Source of the DNA: an uncultured bacterium
GTDB taxonomy: Bacteria; Actinomycetota; Coriobacteriia; Coriobacteriales; Coriobacteriaceae
Direction: 5' to 3'
NCBI GenBank assembly: GCA_905214425.1
Contig: CAJMLY010000004.1
Location: 88,555-152,554 of the forward strand
Length of the DNA: 64,000 nt
The notes under the pieces are model-generated. The model did no database searches, was not told the DNA's origin, and was given only the letters and a program-made list of their open reading frames with translations. Positions 18,762 through 28,115 of the stretch are shown here, one piece after another (position 1 is the first letter of the stretch; every line of letters begins with the position of its first letter). A program made the translations under genes and the position numbers.

Positions 18762-20111
18762 ATGGATACACCGTTGGGCTCCGTGCTCTACATCACCCTC
18801 GGGTGCGCTAAGAACGAGGTTGACACCGACCGCATGCGTTCTCTTTTGACCGCCGCGGGCTACGAGGAGGCGTTCGACCCACAGGATGCCGATATCGCCA
18901 TCGTCAATACATGCTCGTTCCTCGCCTCCGCAACGTCCGAGAGCATCGAGACCACGCTCGAGCTCGCCAACGAGGTTCAGGACGGCGTTCGTTCTTGTCC
19001 CATCGTCATGTGCGGCTGTGTGCCGTCGCGCTATGGCGACGACCTGCCTGACGAGCTGCCCGAGGTCGCTGCCTTTGTGAAGGCCGACGAGGAGGACGGC
19101 ATCGTGGCGGTCATCGATGGCGTGCTGGGTGTCGAGCGTGAGATCGCTGCCTATATTCCGCAAGTCAAGCGCACTGTCGAGGGCGCCGTTGCTTACGTCA
19201 AGATTTCCGATGGCTGCAACCGCTTCTGCAGCTTCTGCATGATCCCGTATATCCGCGGTCGTTATCACTCGCGCAATGCCGAGAGCATTATCTCCGAGGT
19301 ACGCGACCTGGTTGCCGGCGGTGTGCGCGAGATCGTGCTGATCGGCCAGGACACGGGTATTTGGGGCACCGACTTTGCCGACGAAGACGTCACCGATGGC
19401 TCGCCGCGCAATCTGGCGCAGCTGCTGCATGCCGTCGCCGAGTCCGTGCGCCCGCACAACGTCTGGGTCCGCGTGCTCTATCTGCAGCCCGAGGGCATGA
19501 CCGACGAGCTTATCGATACGATTCGCGATACGCCCGAGGTGCTGCCTTATATCGATATCCCCGTGCAGCACTGCGACGCGCGCATCCTCAAGGCTATGCG
19601 CCGTTCTGGTTCGCGCCAGGAGCTCGAGGACCTGTTCCGCGATCTGCGTGAGCGTATCCCCGGCATCGTGATCCGTTCCACGGCCATGGTCGGCTTCCCG
19701 ACCGAGACCGACGACGAGTTCCGCGACCTTATCGACTTTATGGACACCGTCGGCTTTGACTACACGAGCGTCTTTGCCTACTCGCAGGAGGAGGGCAGCC
19801 TGGCCGCTAAGATGGAGGGTCAGGTCGATGAGGAGGTCAAGCTCGAGCGCGCCCAGGAGGCCATGGACCTGGCCGAGTCGCTCGGTTTTGCCGCCACCGC
19901 CGCACATGTGGGCGAGCGCGCCCAGGTGATTGTCGACGGCATCGAGGAGACCGAGGACGGCGCCGAGCTGATCGGCCATGCTTGGTTCCAGGCGCCCGAT
20001 TCCGATGGCGCGGTGCACTTGGACGCCAGCGAGGCGTCCGTGGGCGATATTCTGACGGTCGAGTTTACCGATAGCTTCTGCTATGAGCTTATCGGCCATG
20101 TTGTGGAGTAG
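18762..20111 (+). CDS. rimO: Ribosomal protein S12 methylthiotransferase RimO
   Basis: 449 residues. UPF0004 domain with GCAKNEVD, NTCSFL and CGC cysteines, radical SAM motif CNRFCSFC near residue 152 followed by MIPYIRGRYHSR, and a C-terminal TRAM domain. The start (LYITLGCAKNEVDTDRM) is the RimO-specific pattern, separating it from MiaB. It adds a methylthio group to an aspartate of S12. pgsA follows 9 bases after the stop; the rimO-pgsA-cinA-recA order is common in Gram-positive bacteria. Confidence 0.92.
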   Translation: MDTPLGSVLYITLGCAKNEVDTDRMRSLLTAAGYEEAFDPQDADIAIVNTCSFLASATSESIETTLELANEVQDGVRSCPIVMCGCVPSRYGDDLPDELPEVAAFVKADEEDGIVAVIDGVLGVEREIAAYIPQVKRTVEGAVAYVKISDGCNRFCSFCMIPYIRGRYHSRNAESIISEVRDLVAGGVREIVLIGQDTGIWGTDFADEDVTDGSPRNLAQLLHAVAESVRPHNVWVRVLYLQPEGMTDELIDTIRDTPEVLPYIDIPVQHCDARILKAMRRSGSRQELEDLFRDLRERIPGIVIRSTAMVGFPTETDDEFRDLIDFMDTVGFDYTSVFAYSQEEGSLAAKMEGQVDEEVKLERAQEAMDLAESLGFAATAAHVGERAQVIVDGIEETEDGAELIGHAWFQAPDSDGAVHLDASEASVGDILTVEFTDSFCYELIGHVVE

Positions 20112-20120
20112 GAGAGCATC

Positions 20121-20759
20121 GTGGCAAACGAGAGCAATAAGGAACTGACGAGTGTTTGGACGCCCGCCAACATCGTGACGTGCGTTCGCATCGTCTTTAT
20201 CCCGGTGTTCATGATCGTGTCGGCGCTTTCTCACACGAGTGTTGCCGGTACAGATTGGAGCACCTTCGACGGCCCGCTCGCCGCCGCTGCCTTCATTCTG
20301 TATGTGATCCTGTCGTGCACCGATAAGGTCGACGGCTACCTGGCGCGCTCGCGCAACGAGATTACCGATTTCGGTAAGTTCTTGGACCCCATCGCCGATA
20401 AGCTGCTCGTGTTCTCGGCCTTGCTGCTGTTCTTGGACTTTGGCACCGTGACGGTTTGGTCCGTGTTCATCATCTTGTTCCGCGAGCTGTTGGTAAGCGC
20501 CCTGCGCATGGTCGCGAGTGCGGCTGGTGTGGTCGTTGCGGCCGATAAGCTCGGAAAGTACAAGACGGCGACCACGATGGTCTCTATCTGCGGCTATCTG
20601 TGCGTCTTTGCGATGGCTGGCCTTCAGCTGGGGCCGGTGTCGCTGCTGCTCGGTGTCTATTCAGTGTCGCGCTTCCTGTACGCCGTGGCCGTTATCTTGA
20701 CCGTTATCTCGGGTGCCCAGTACTTCTGGAACTGCCGCAAGATCGTCTTTTCGGTCTAG
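20121..20759 (+). CDS. pgsA: CDP-diacylglycerol-glycerol-3-phosphate 3-phosphatidyltransferase
   Basis: 212 residues with several transmembrane helices and the CDP-alcohol phosphatidyltransferase signature, D-G-x2-A-R-x8-G-x3-D-x3-D, seen as DGYLARSRNEITDFGKFLDP. It makes phosphatidylglycerol phosphate at the membrane. GTG start, preceded by AGGAGAG. Neighbours rimO and cinA fit the standard pgsA context; the second family member near 41.4 kb lies in a different context. Confidence 0.9.
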   Translation: MANESNKELTSVWTPANIVTCVRIVFIPVFMIVSALSHTSVAGTDWSTFDGPLAAAAFILYVILSCTDKVDGYLARSRNEITDFGKFLDPIADKLLVFSALLLFLDFGTVTVWSVFIILFRELLVSALRMVASAAGVVVAADKLGKYKTATTMVSICGYLCVFAMAGLQLGPVSLLLGVYSVSRFLYAVAVILTVISGAQYFWNCRKIVFSV

Positions 20760-20771
20760 GTCCTGGTAGGC

Positions 20772-21302
20772 ATGACGGAATCATTTGAGCAGATTGCCGC
20801 GCACAATGAAGAGCTCGCACGTGATATTGTCGAGCGTGCAACCGTTCGTGGTGTGACGGTTTCGACGGCTGAGTCGCTGACAGCAGGTATGATCGCCTCG
20901 ACGATTGCCGATATCCCGGGCGCCTCGGTGGTGCTGCGTGGCGGTGCGGTGACCTACTGCGATGAGATCAAGCATCGCGTTTTGGGTGTTGATCAGGAGA
21001 CGCTCGACCGCTATACCGCGGTGTCGCATCAGACCGCGCGCGAGATGGCGGCGGGTTCGCTGGAGCTGTACCAGAGCGATATTGCAGTGAGCGCAACGGG
21101 TTATGCCGGCCCCGGCGGCGGCACTGAGGACGATCCGGCTGGCACTTTCTATATTGGCTGGGCGTATCGCGCGGCTGATGGGGAAGTGTCGGTCGTGGAC
21201 TCTGTGCGCTGCCACTATGAGGGCGACCGTTCGTGTGTTCGTGCCCATGCGGTCGCGGAGGCATTGGGACGCATTGCCCTTGTGCTTAACTCTATGGAAT
21301 AG
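20772..21302 (+). CDS. CinA C-terminal-type nicotinamide-nucleotide amidohydrolase
   Basis: 176 residues, covering only the amidohydrolase domain of CinA (VSTAESLTAGMIASTIADIPGAS; SATGYAGPGGGTEDDPAGTFYIG). The N-terminal MoCF/COG1058 domain found in full CinA is absent. The enzyme deamidates NMN to nicotinic acid mononucleotide in pyridine nucleotide recycling. It sits between pgsA and recA, as cinA often does. Confidence 0.9.
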   Translation: MTESFEQIAAHNEELARDIVERATVRGVTVSTAESLTAGMIASTIADIPGASVVLRGGAVTYCDEIKHRVLGVDQETLDRYTAVSHQTAREMAAGSLELYQSDIAVSATGYAGPGGGTEDDPAGTFYIGWAYRAADGEVSVVDSVRCHYEGDRSCVRAHAVAEALGRIALVLNSME

Positions 21303-21310
21303 ACGTGTTT

Positions 21311-21334
21311 TAAGGGGCCTTCGGGCCCCTTAAT
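21311..21334 (+). terminator. Probable terminator after the cinA-type gene
   Basis: The hairpin TAAGGGGCC-TTCG-GGCCCCTTA is strong and ends in a weak TTAATT tail. It separates the upstream operon from the SOS-controlled recA promoter. Confidence 0.65.
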
Positions 21335-21500
21335 TGTGGAGATAGGGACCCCTGACGAATTTAGCGTTTGCGCTGGTTATAGGTGTATTCTTGCCTTCCT
21401 TGTTCTTATTCGGCCCTTTGTGGTCAAGCATTTGGTCAGTGTTTGGTCGGCGTTTGGTTGGGTTTTGGAAAGACTGCCTGCATATGATTGGCCTGAACAG

Positions 21501-21529
21501 TTGACCACGAACAGCCGTTCGTTTATTAT
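21501..21529 (+). promoter_or_regulatory. recA promoter with perfect LexA box in the spacer
   Basis: TTGACC (21501) and TATTAT (21524) are separated by 17 bases. The spacer holds a perfect CGAAC-AGCC-GTTCG palindrome at 21508-21521, the SOS box type of Firmicutes and actinobacteria. LexA bound here would cover both promoter elements. The recA start is 31 bases downstream of the -10 box. Confidence 0.88.
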
Positions 21530-21559
21530 CGATGCAGGTTGTTAAGAGGAGGGCTATTC

Positions 21560-22708
21560 ATGGCCAAGAATTCAGGTCCCGTACGTACCGTTCATGCTCG
21601 CACGACGGGTAAAGAGCGCGATGAGATGATCGCCACCACCAAGGCCGAGATCGAGAAGAAGTTCGGTCAAGGCTCCATCATGAGGTATGGTGACGGCGGC
21701 CCCGAGCTTGAGGTTGAGGCCATCCCCACGGGCGCTCTGGCACTCGATGCCGCTCTGGGTATCGGCGGTGTGCCGCGCGGCCGTATCGTCGAGATTTACG
21801 GTCCTGAGTCCTCCGGTAAGACGACGCTTTCGCTCGAGATCCTGGCCGAGGCCCAGGCAATGGGTGGCGTGGTGGCATTTATCGATGCCGAGCACGCGCT
21901 CGATCCCACGTATGCCGCGCGCATTGGCGTGGATATCGACGAGGTACTGATTTCCCAGCCTGATACGGGTGAGCAGGCGCTCGAGATTGTTGACATGCTC
22001 GTGCGTTCCGGCGCCATCGATGCCATCGTCGTCGACTCCGTCGCCGCGCTGACCCCGCGTGCCGAGATCGAGGGAGAGATCGGCGATACCACGGTCGGAT
22101 TGCAAGCTCGTCTGATGAGTCAGGCGCTCCGCAAGCTCGCCGGCTCGCTGTCCAAGTCCAACACGACATGCATCTTCATTAACCAGCTGCGAGAGAAGAT
22201 CGGCGTCATGTTCGGCAACCCCGAGACCACGACGGGCGGCCGCGCCCTTAAGTTCTTCTCTTCGGTGCGTATCGACATTCGCCGCATCGACAGCATTAAG
22301 CTTAAGGATGAGGTTATCGGTAACCGCGTGCGCGCCAAGGTCGTTAAGAACAAGGTGGCAGCTCCGTTCCGTTCTGCTGAGTTCGACATTATGTACGGTA
22401 CGGGCATCTCTAAGGAGGGCTCGATTCTGGACATGGCTGTCGAGTGCGGCATTTGCAAGAAGATGGGCTCCTGGTTTGCCTATGGCGAAGACAAGCTCGG
22501 CAACGGTCGCGAGGCCGCCAAGGCGTTCCTGCGCGAACACCCCGATTGTGCCGACGAGATTGAGCATAAGGTCCGCCTTGCCTGCGGGCTTGAGTTTGAT
22601 GACGATGCTCCGTCCGAGGTCGAGCTGACCGATCAGCCTGCGCCTGAGGAGTTTGACGAGCTTTACGCCATCGATGGTTCCGCCATGCTCGATGATGACG
22701 ACGAGTAG
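21560..22708 (+). CDS. recA: Recombinase RecA
   Basis: 382 residues. Walker [10 protein letters not shown] near residue 80, the conserved [23 protein letters not shown] stretch split across strand-exchange loops near 210-225, and an acidic C-terminal tail. RecA forms filaments on single-stranded DNA, drives strand exchange and triggers LexA cleavage. The ATG at 21560 is chosen because AGGAGGG lies 6-7 bases upstream; an upstream in-frame codon at 21539 lacks one. recX follows 11 bases later. Confidence 0.97.
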   Translation: MAKNSGPVRTVHARTTGKERDEMIATTKAEIEKKFGQGSIMRYGDGGPELEVEAIPTGALALDAALGIGGVPRGRIVEIYGPESSGKTTLSLEILAEAQAMGGVVAFIDAEHALDPTYAARIGVDIDEVLISQPDTGEQALEIVDMLVRSGAIDAIVVDSVAALTPRAEIEGEIGDTTVGLQARLMSQALRKLAGSLSKSNTTCIFINQLREKIGVMFGNPETTTGGRALKFFSSVRIDIRRIDSIKLKDEVIGNRVRAKVVKNKVAAPFRSAEFDIMYGTGISKEGSILDMAVECGICKKMGSWFAYGEDKLGNGREAAKAFLREHPDCADEIEHKVRLACGLEFDDDAPSEVELTDQPAPEEFDELYAIDGSAMLDDDDE

Positions 22709-22719
22709 CGGTTACGCTC

Positions 22720-23412
22720 ATGTCGTATACGGTGACCGAGGCCACGGTCGTCTTTCCCGATAAGAAGGCGGCCTCCTCGTTCTCGAGCGGGTATGCGTCC
22801 AAAAAGCCTTGCGCACATATCGATTGTGAGCTTGAGGGCGGTTTTGAGCGGTCCATTTGGATTCCCGTGCGGGTCGCGCGCCTGTATGTCAATAATCGCC
22901 CCGATCTTCCCTGTGATTGGGATAACTTTCGTGAAGCGGTGCAGCTCATCGAGCGTAAATGTGCACTTACCATGGTGACCGAGATGCTATCGCGACGCGA
23001 CCATGCGACGGGTGAGGTCCGTGACAAGCTGGCTCGCTACGGCTTTCACCAGTCCGCGATCGATTTCGCCGTCGAGCGCGCCACCGAGTATCGCTTTTTA
23101 GACGAGAACCGCTTTTGCTCGTACTTTATCGAGGAACGCAAGCGGCGCGGTTGGGGACAGCGTAAAATCGAGACCGAGCTCAAGCGCCGTCATGTCGTGC
23201 TCGATGACATTCCCGGTTATCCCGAGGATTATTTTGCCGTCGAAGACGATTTGGCGCGTGCGTCAGCCCTGCTCGCCAAGCGGCGTGTTCCAGAGACGCG
23301 CGGATTCGAAAAACTGGTTCGGTTTTTGATGGGCAAGGGCTTCTCGTATCACATCGCCGCCGATGCCGTTAAGGCACGTCTTAATGCCGAACGCGAGGAA
23401 TGTGCGGTTTAG
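22720..23412 (+). CDS. recX: Regulatory protein RecX
   Basis: 230 residues. The C-terminal two-thirds show the RecX helical repeats (ALTMVTEMLSRRDHATGEVRDKLARYGF; RFLDENRFCSYFIEERKRRGWGQRKIETELKRR). The first 80 residues are a less conserved N-terminal part. RecX modulates RecA filaments. Immediate linkage to recA and shared SOS promoter support the call. Confidence 0.9.
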   Translation: MSYTVTEATVVFPDKKAASSFSSGYASKKPCAHIDCELEGGFERSIWIPVRVARLYVNNRPDLPCDWDNFREAVQLIERKCALTMVTEMLSRRDHATGEVRDKLARYGFHQSAIDFAVERATEYRFLDENRFCSYFIEERKRRGWGQRKIETELKRRHVVLDDIPGYPEDYFAVEDDLARASALLAKRRVPETRGFEKLVRFLMGKGFSYHIAADAVKARLNAEREECAV

Positions 23413-23474
23413 GCGTATGCGTTTTGTGGCCCTGCCGTTCACCGCGTTTTAGCCGCCGTGCTGGGGCCATTTAT

Positions 23475-23503
23475 TTGACAGTTGTTGTGGTTCAACGTAC
23501 GAT
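23475..23503 (+). promoter_or_regulatory. Predicted sigma-70-type promoter upstream of rny
   Basis: TTGACA (23475) is separated by 17 bases from TACGAT (23498). The -35 box is perfect and the -10 box matches four of six positions. It lies in the 257-base recX-rny gap, about 167 bases before rny, leaving a long leader that includes a small hairpin near 23613 (GCGAGCCG-TTCG ... CGGTTCGC). Confidence 0.5.
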
Positions 23504-23669
23504 AAACACTGTCATTTGCTTTGTGATATGTGCTCATCTGTGATGAGTTTGTTTATATGTTTATCTGTATCCGACCCGCATAAGCTGCGCCCATATTACT
23601 CAAATGTCGCGAGCCGTTCGTAAGGACGGTTCGCTTTGTTGTGTAACGAATCCATAAAAAGGAGTGAGC

Positions 23670-25220
23670 ATGCCTATCATCGCAGCGCTCGTTGGCATCA
23701 TTTTGGGTGCCATCGCCGCCATTGCCTACATGCGCACCGCCAAGCAGGGTAGTCTTCACGAGGCCGACGAAAAAATCCAGTCGGCACACGCACAGGCTGA
23801 GTCCCTGATCGGTGATGCTAAGCGTCAGGCCGAGACCCTCAAAAAAGAGGCTCTGCTCGAGGCTAAAGAGGAGATCATCAAGAACAAGCAGGCCGCCGAG
23901 GCCGAGGACAAGCAGCGTAAGAACGAGATTCGTACGCTCGAGAACCGCGTGATGCAGCGCGAGGAATCCCTCGATCGCCGCAACGACGCTCTCGACAAGC
24001 GCGAGCATCAGCTGTCCAGCCAGGCCGGTCAGGTCGAGAAGCGCTCCCGTGAGCTCGAGGAGCTCTGCGCAAAGCAGACCTCCGAGCTCGAGCGTATCGC
24101 CGACCTTACCCGCGAGGACGCCCACAAGGAGCTCCTCGATAAGGTTCGCGGCGAGGTCACCCACGAGGCCGCCACGATCATTCGCGAGTCCGAGCAGCAG
24201 GTTCGCGCCGAGTGCCACAAGACCGCCCAGGAGATTCTGTCTCTGGCGATTCAGCGCTGCGCTGCCGACCACACTGCCGAGGTCACCGTTACCTCCGTGC
24301 ACATTCCCTCTGATGACCTCAAGGGCCGTATCATCGGTCGCGAGGGTCGCAACATCCGGACCTTCGAGCAGGTTTCCGGCGTCAACCTCGTGATCGACGA
24401 CACGCCCGAGACCGTCGTTCTTTCGAGCTTCGACCCGGTCCGTCGTGAGACCGCCCGTGTCGCCCTCGAGAACCTCATCGCCGACGGCCGCATTCACCCT
24501 GCCCGTATCGAGGAGATGTATCACAAGGCCGCCGACCTGGTTCAGCAGCGCGTGCGCGAGGCTGGCGAGCAGGCTGCCTTCGATACCGGCATCCACGATC
24601 TGCACCCCGAGATCGTCAAGACCCTTGGTGCCCTGCGCTACCGTACCTCGTTTGGTCAGAACGTGCTTCAGCATTCCCTCGAGGTCTCTGATCTGTGCGG
24701 CGTGATGGCTTCCGAGCTTGGCCTGGACGTTGTGACCGCCAAGCGCGCCGGCCTGCTTCATGACCTGGGCAAGGCAATCGACCACGACGTCGAGGGCCCG
24801 CATGCCGTCATCGGCGCCGAGCTTGCCCGCCGTTATGGCGAGAAGCCCGTTATCGTCCACGCTATTGAGGCTCACCATGCCGATGTCGACCCCAACACGG
24901 TGCTCGATGTCCTGGTGCAGGCCGCCGATGCTGTCTCTGCCTCTCGCCCCGGTGCCCGTCGCGAGTCTGCCGAGAACTACATCAAGCGTCTTGAGAAGCT
25001 CGAGGAGATCGCCAACTCCCATGACGGCGTCGAACGTACCTATGCCATGCAGGCCGGTCGCGAGGTCCACGTCATGGTCCAGCCGGACAAGATCTCCGAT
25101 GCCCAGTCCACGGTTCTGGCTCACGATATCGCCCATCAGATCGAGGAAGAGATGGAGTATCCCGGTCAGGTGCGCGTCGTCGTGATTCGCGAGAGCCGCG
25201 CTGTCGATATCGCTAAATAA
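23670..25220 (+). CDS. rny: Ribonuclease Y
   Basis: 516 residues: an N-terminal membrane helix (about 2-22), a long Glu/Lys/Arg-rich coiled coil to about 200, a KH domain ([20 protein letters not shown], near 222-242) and an HD domain with [12 protein letters not shown] near 363. RNase Y is the membrane-bound endonuclease that starts mRNA decay in many Gram-positive bacteria. ATG at 23670 follows AAAAAGGAG; the GTG at 23664 would overlap that site. The next ATG comes one base after the stop. Confidence 0.96.
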   Translation: MPIIAALVGIILGAIAAIAYMRTAKQGSLHEADEKIQSAHAQAESLIGDAKRQAETLKKEALLEAKEEIIKNKQAAEAEDKQRKNEIRTLENRVMQREESLDRRNDALDKREHQLSSQAGQVEKRSRELEELCAKQTSELERIADLTREDAHKELLDKVRGEVTHEAATIIRESEQQVRAECHKTAQEILSLAIQRCAADHTAEVTVTSVHIPSDDLKGRIIGREGRNIRTFEQVSGVNLVIDDTPETVVLSSFDPVRRETARVALENLIADGRIHPARIEEMYHKAADLVQQRVREAGEQAAFDTGIHDLHPEIVKTLGALRYRTSFGQNVLQHSLEVSDLCGVMASELGLDVVTAKRAGLLHDLGKAIDHDVEGPHAVIGAELARRYGEKPVIVHAIEAHHADVDPNTVLDVLVQAADAVSASRPGARRESAENYIKRLEKLEEIANSHDGVERTYAMQAGREVHVMVQPDKISDAQSTVLAHDIAHQIEEEMEYPGQVRVVVIRESRAVDIAK

Positions 25221-25221
25221 C

Positions 25222-26307
25222 ATGAGCGACGCGAACGAGCTCATCTCATTTATCGCGTCGATGTCGGGGGAGGGCAACCTTCGCGTCGAGGAGAACCTTG
25301 GCGAGGGGTATGTCCGCCTCCGCGTTTCGGAGGCCGAGCGGCGCCAGGCTAAGCACGACATTCAGCATGTCGAGGACATCGTCATCGAAATGCTCCGTAA
25401 TGCTCGCGATGCCGGCGCCGACAAGGTCTATCTCGCCACGACCAAGGAAGATGGCGTCCGCACGCTTGTCTTTCTGGATAACGGTTCTGGCGTTCCGCAG
25501 GATATGCAAGAGCGAATCTTTGATGCCCGCGTTACCTCCAAGCTCGAGAGCATGAAGATGGACCGTTGGGGCGTTCACGGTCGTGGCATGGCATTGTTTT
25601 CGATTAAGCAGAACGCCGACGAGGCCCGTGTGGTCACGTCCGGCGTCGATCTTGGTTCAGCCTTCAAGGTGAGCGTTGCGGCCGACCGCCTCAGTGAGCG
25701 TGCCGATCAGTCCAGCTGGCCCCAGGCCGTCAAGGATGAGGACGGACGTTATGTCTGCGCTCGCGGTCCACATAATATTATTCGCGCTGCTTGTGAGTTT
25801 GCGCTCGAGGAGTTGCGTGGTTGCGATGTCTATCTCGGTTCTCCGTCCGAGATTGCCGCGACCCTTTATGCTCAAGCGTCAAGTCGGCTCGATACGTCTC
25901 GTCTCCTGTTCATTGATGACGAGAGCGAGCTTCCGGTTGTCGATCGTTTAGGCCTTGCTTCTGATGCCGAGGACTTTATCCGTATTTGTTCGGGTTTGGG
26001 TCTTGAGATGTCCGAGCGCACGGCCCATCGCATTTTGGCAGGGCAGATTAAGCCCGTTCGCGGTGTGACCGCGCGTCTGCTGCGCGAGCGTGATTCGTCC
26101 TCGCATGCGCCGACTCCTGTCGATCTCGCGAAGGATCGTCGCGGGCTACGTATTGCCAAGGATGACATGGCACAGTTTTCGCGCGCTGTGGAACGCGACT
26201 TTAATGACCTTGCCGCCCGGTACTATCTCAACCTTTGCGGCGACCCAAAGATCCGTGTTTCGCGTGATCGAATCACCGTGACCTTTGATCTTGCCAAAGA
26301 GGAATAG
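25222..26307 (+). CDS. GHKL-type ATP-binding protein of unknown role
   Basis: 361 residues with an Hsp90/histidine-kinase/MutL ATPase fold at the N-terminus: N box EMLRNARDAGADK near 58, G1 FLDNGSGVPQ near 82, and G2 WGVHGRGMALFSI near 115. There is no dimerisation-phosphoacceptor domain, no MutL C-terminal region and no transmembrane segment. The C-terminal half (about 200-361) has no motif I recognise. The gene is tightly coupled to rny (1 base apart) and followed by spoVS. Its function is not known to me; the context hints at RNA metabolism or development. Confidence 0.75.
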   Translation: MSDANELISFIASMSGEGNLRVEENLGEGYVRLRVSEAERRQAKHDIQHVEDIVIEMLRNARDAGADKVYLATTKEDGVRTLVFLDNGSGVPQDMQERIFDARVTSKLESMKMDRWGVHGRGMALFSIKQNADEARVVTSGVDLGSAFKVSVAADRLSERADQSSWPQAVKDEDGRYVCARGPHNIIRAACEFALEELRGCDVYLGSPSEIAATLYAQASSRLDTSRLLFIDDESELPVVDRLGLASDAEDFIRICSGLGLEMSERTAHRILAGQIKPVRGVTARLLRERDSSSHAPTPVDLAKDRRGLRIAKDDMAQFSRAVERDFNDLAARYYLNLCGDPKIRVSRDRITVTFDLAKEE

Positions 26308-26381
26308 TGCCTTTACCGAGTCCACTCGGTACGATACAGTTATTGCAGTTAAAACGTACTTTTAAATGCAGGAGTTTCTTC

Positions 26382-26699
26382 ATGGATTGCCTGAAGGTAT
26401 CAAGCAAATCATCGCCCGCGTCCGTTGCCGGCGCCATCGCCGGCATGGTCAAGGATGGTGTACCCGTCAACATCCAGTGTGTCGGCGCCGGTGCCGTCAA
26501 CCAGGCTATTAAGGCCGTTGCTATCGCGCGCGGTTTTTTGATTCCAACCGGTTTTGATATTTCCTGCGCGCCCGTGTTCTCCGACATCCTCATTAACGGG
26601 GAGTCGCGCACGGCCATCCGCCTTTCTATCTACGTTCACCAGATCAATCGAGCTGCTATGGATAACGTCGTCATGGATGATGTTAAGCCTGTGGCATAG
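26382..26699 (+). CDS. spoVS: Stage V sporulation protein S (SpoVS) family protein
   Basis: 105 residues; the first 84 match SpoVS closely (LKVSSKSSPASVAGAIAGMV; GAVNQAIKAVAIARGFL; SRTAIRLSIYV). SpoVS is an Alba-like nucleic-acid-binding protein found also in non-sporulating bacteria. ATG at 26382 is chosen since GCAGGAG lies 7 bases upstream and the protein then begins where family members begin. The last 20 residues are an extra tail. Position next to rny and the ATPase recalls the rny-ymdB-spoVS cluster of bacilli. Confidence 0.88.
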   Translation: MDCLKVSSKSSPASVAGAIAGMVKDGVPVNIQCVGAGAVNQAIKAVAIARGFLIPTGFDISCAPVFSDILINGESRTAIRLSIYVHQINRAAMDNVVMDDVKPVA

Positions 26700-26744
26700 C
26701 TTCTGCTTGCCTTGTTTCGCTCCCCATCGTTAGGACTTATGCAC

Positions 26745-28115
26745 ATGGACCAGCGTTCCGTACGCGATATTCTTGCCGGTAAAACCTATTTTATCCGCAC
26801 CTTTGGCTGCCAGATGAATCAGCACGACTCCGAGCGTGTGAGCGGTCTGCTTGATTCGTATGGCTGCCTCATGGCGCTCGATCCCGCGCATGCCGATATC
26901 GTTGTCTTCATGACGTGCTGCGTGCGCGAGGCCGCCGATACTCGCCTGTACGGTCAGTGCAATTCCTGCAAAAGCCTGCCGCCTTCGCCTTCGGGCAAGC
27001 GCGTGGTTGCCGTTGGCGGTTGCATCGCGCAGCGCGATGGCGAGGGCCTGCTCACCAACGTCGATAACGTCAATGTCATCTTTGGCACGCATTCCATCGC
27101 GCATGTGGCCGAGCTCATTGCCGAGGCGTTCCTTGATGGTAAGCGTCATATCCGCACCAATGAGCATGAGGATACGGACGCCATGAGCATGCCGTGGCAT
27201 CGCGAGACCCAGTATCACGCCTGGGTGCCCATCATGACGGGCTGCAATAATTTCTGCACCTATTGCATCGTGCCGTACGTACGCGGTCGCGAAAAGAGCC
27301 GCCCCTTCGAGGAGATTGTCGACGAGGTGACCGGTCTGGTGCGCCAGGGCGTGCGTGAGATTACGCTGCTGGGCCAAAACGTTAACTCATATGGTCGCGA
27401 TCTGTTTGGCAAGCCGCGTTTTGCCGATTTGCTGCGTGCCGTGGGCGATACGGGTGTGGAGCGTATCTTCTTTACGTCTTCGCATCCTAAGGACCTGCTG
27501 CCCGAGACCATCGACGCCATGGCCGAGACACCTGCCGTAATGCCGCAACTGCACCTGGCCGTCCAGTCAGGTTCGACGCGGATCCTCAAAGAGATGAATC
27601 GCCGTTATACACGCGAGGACTATCTGGGCCTGGTCGATCGCATTCGCAACCGCATGCCCGATATCGCGCTCTCGACCGACATTATCGTTGGCTTCCCGGG
27701 CGAGACTGAAGAAGACTTTGAGCAGACGCTCTCGCTTGCTGAGACGGTCCGCTATGCTCAGGCCTATACCTTCATCTATTCCAAGCGTGCCGGTACCCCG
27801 GCCGCCGAGATTGACGATCCTACGCCGCATGAGGTTATTCTCGAGCGTTTCAACCGCCTGGTTAAGGTTATCGAGACCACGGCACACGAGTATAACCAGG
27901 GCGAGCTTCATACTGTGGTTCCCGCGCTCATTGAGGGAACGAGTAAAAAGAACGATGCGGTCCTGCTGGGCAAGAGTCCCAAGAATCAGACCGTGCATGC
28001 GCCTATCCCCGAGGGTTACAGCATCGATCAGCTTGTTGGTAAGATCGTTGATGTTGACGTTGACGTTGCCAAGACCTGGTATTTATCCGGTTCCGTTGTG
28101 GGCGAGCCGCGCTAA
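26745..28115 (+). CDS. miaB: tRNA-2-methylthio-N6-dimethylallyladenosine synthase MiaB
   Basis: 456 residues. UPF0004 domain (FIRTFGCQMNQHDSERV), radical SAM motif CNNFCTYC near residue 166 followed by IVPYVRGREKSR, and a C-terminal TRAM domain. It converts i6A37 to ms2i6A37. ATG at 26745 has AGGA 9 bases upstream; ATG at 26739 is an alternative. The stop overlaps the miaA start (TAATG), which pairs the enzymes acting in sequence on A37. Confidence 0.94.
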   Translation: MDQRSVRDILAGKTYFIRTFGCQMNQHDSERVSGLLDSYGCLMALDPAHADIVVFMTCCVREAADTRLYGQCNSCKSLPPSPSGKRVVAVGGCIAQRDGEGLLTNVDNVNVIFGTHSIAHVAELIAEAFLDGKRHIRTNEHEDTDAMSMPWHRETQYHAWVPIMTGCNNFCTYCIVPYVRGREKSRPFEEIVDEVTGLVRQGVREITLLGQNVNSYGRDLFGKPRFADLLRAVGDTGVERIFFTSSHPKDLLPETIDAMAETPAVMPQLHLAVQSGSTRILKEMNRRYTREDYLGLVDRIRNRMPDIALSTDIIVGFPGETEEDFEQTLSLAETVRYAQAYTFIYSKRAGTPAAEIDDPTPHEVILERFNRLVKVIETTAHEYNQGELHTVVPALIEGTSKKNDAVLLGKSPKNQTVHAPIPEGYSIDQLVGKIVDVDVDVAKTWYLSGSVVGEPR

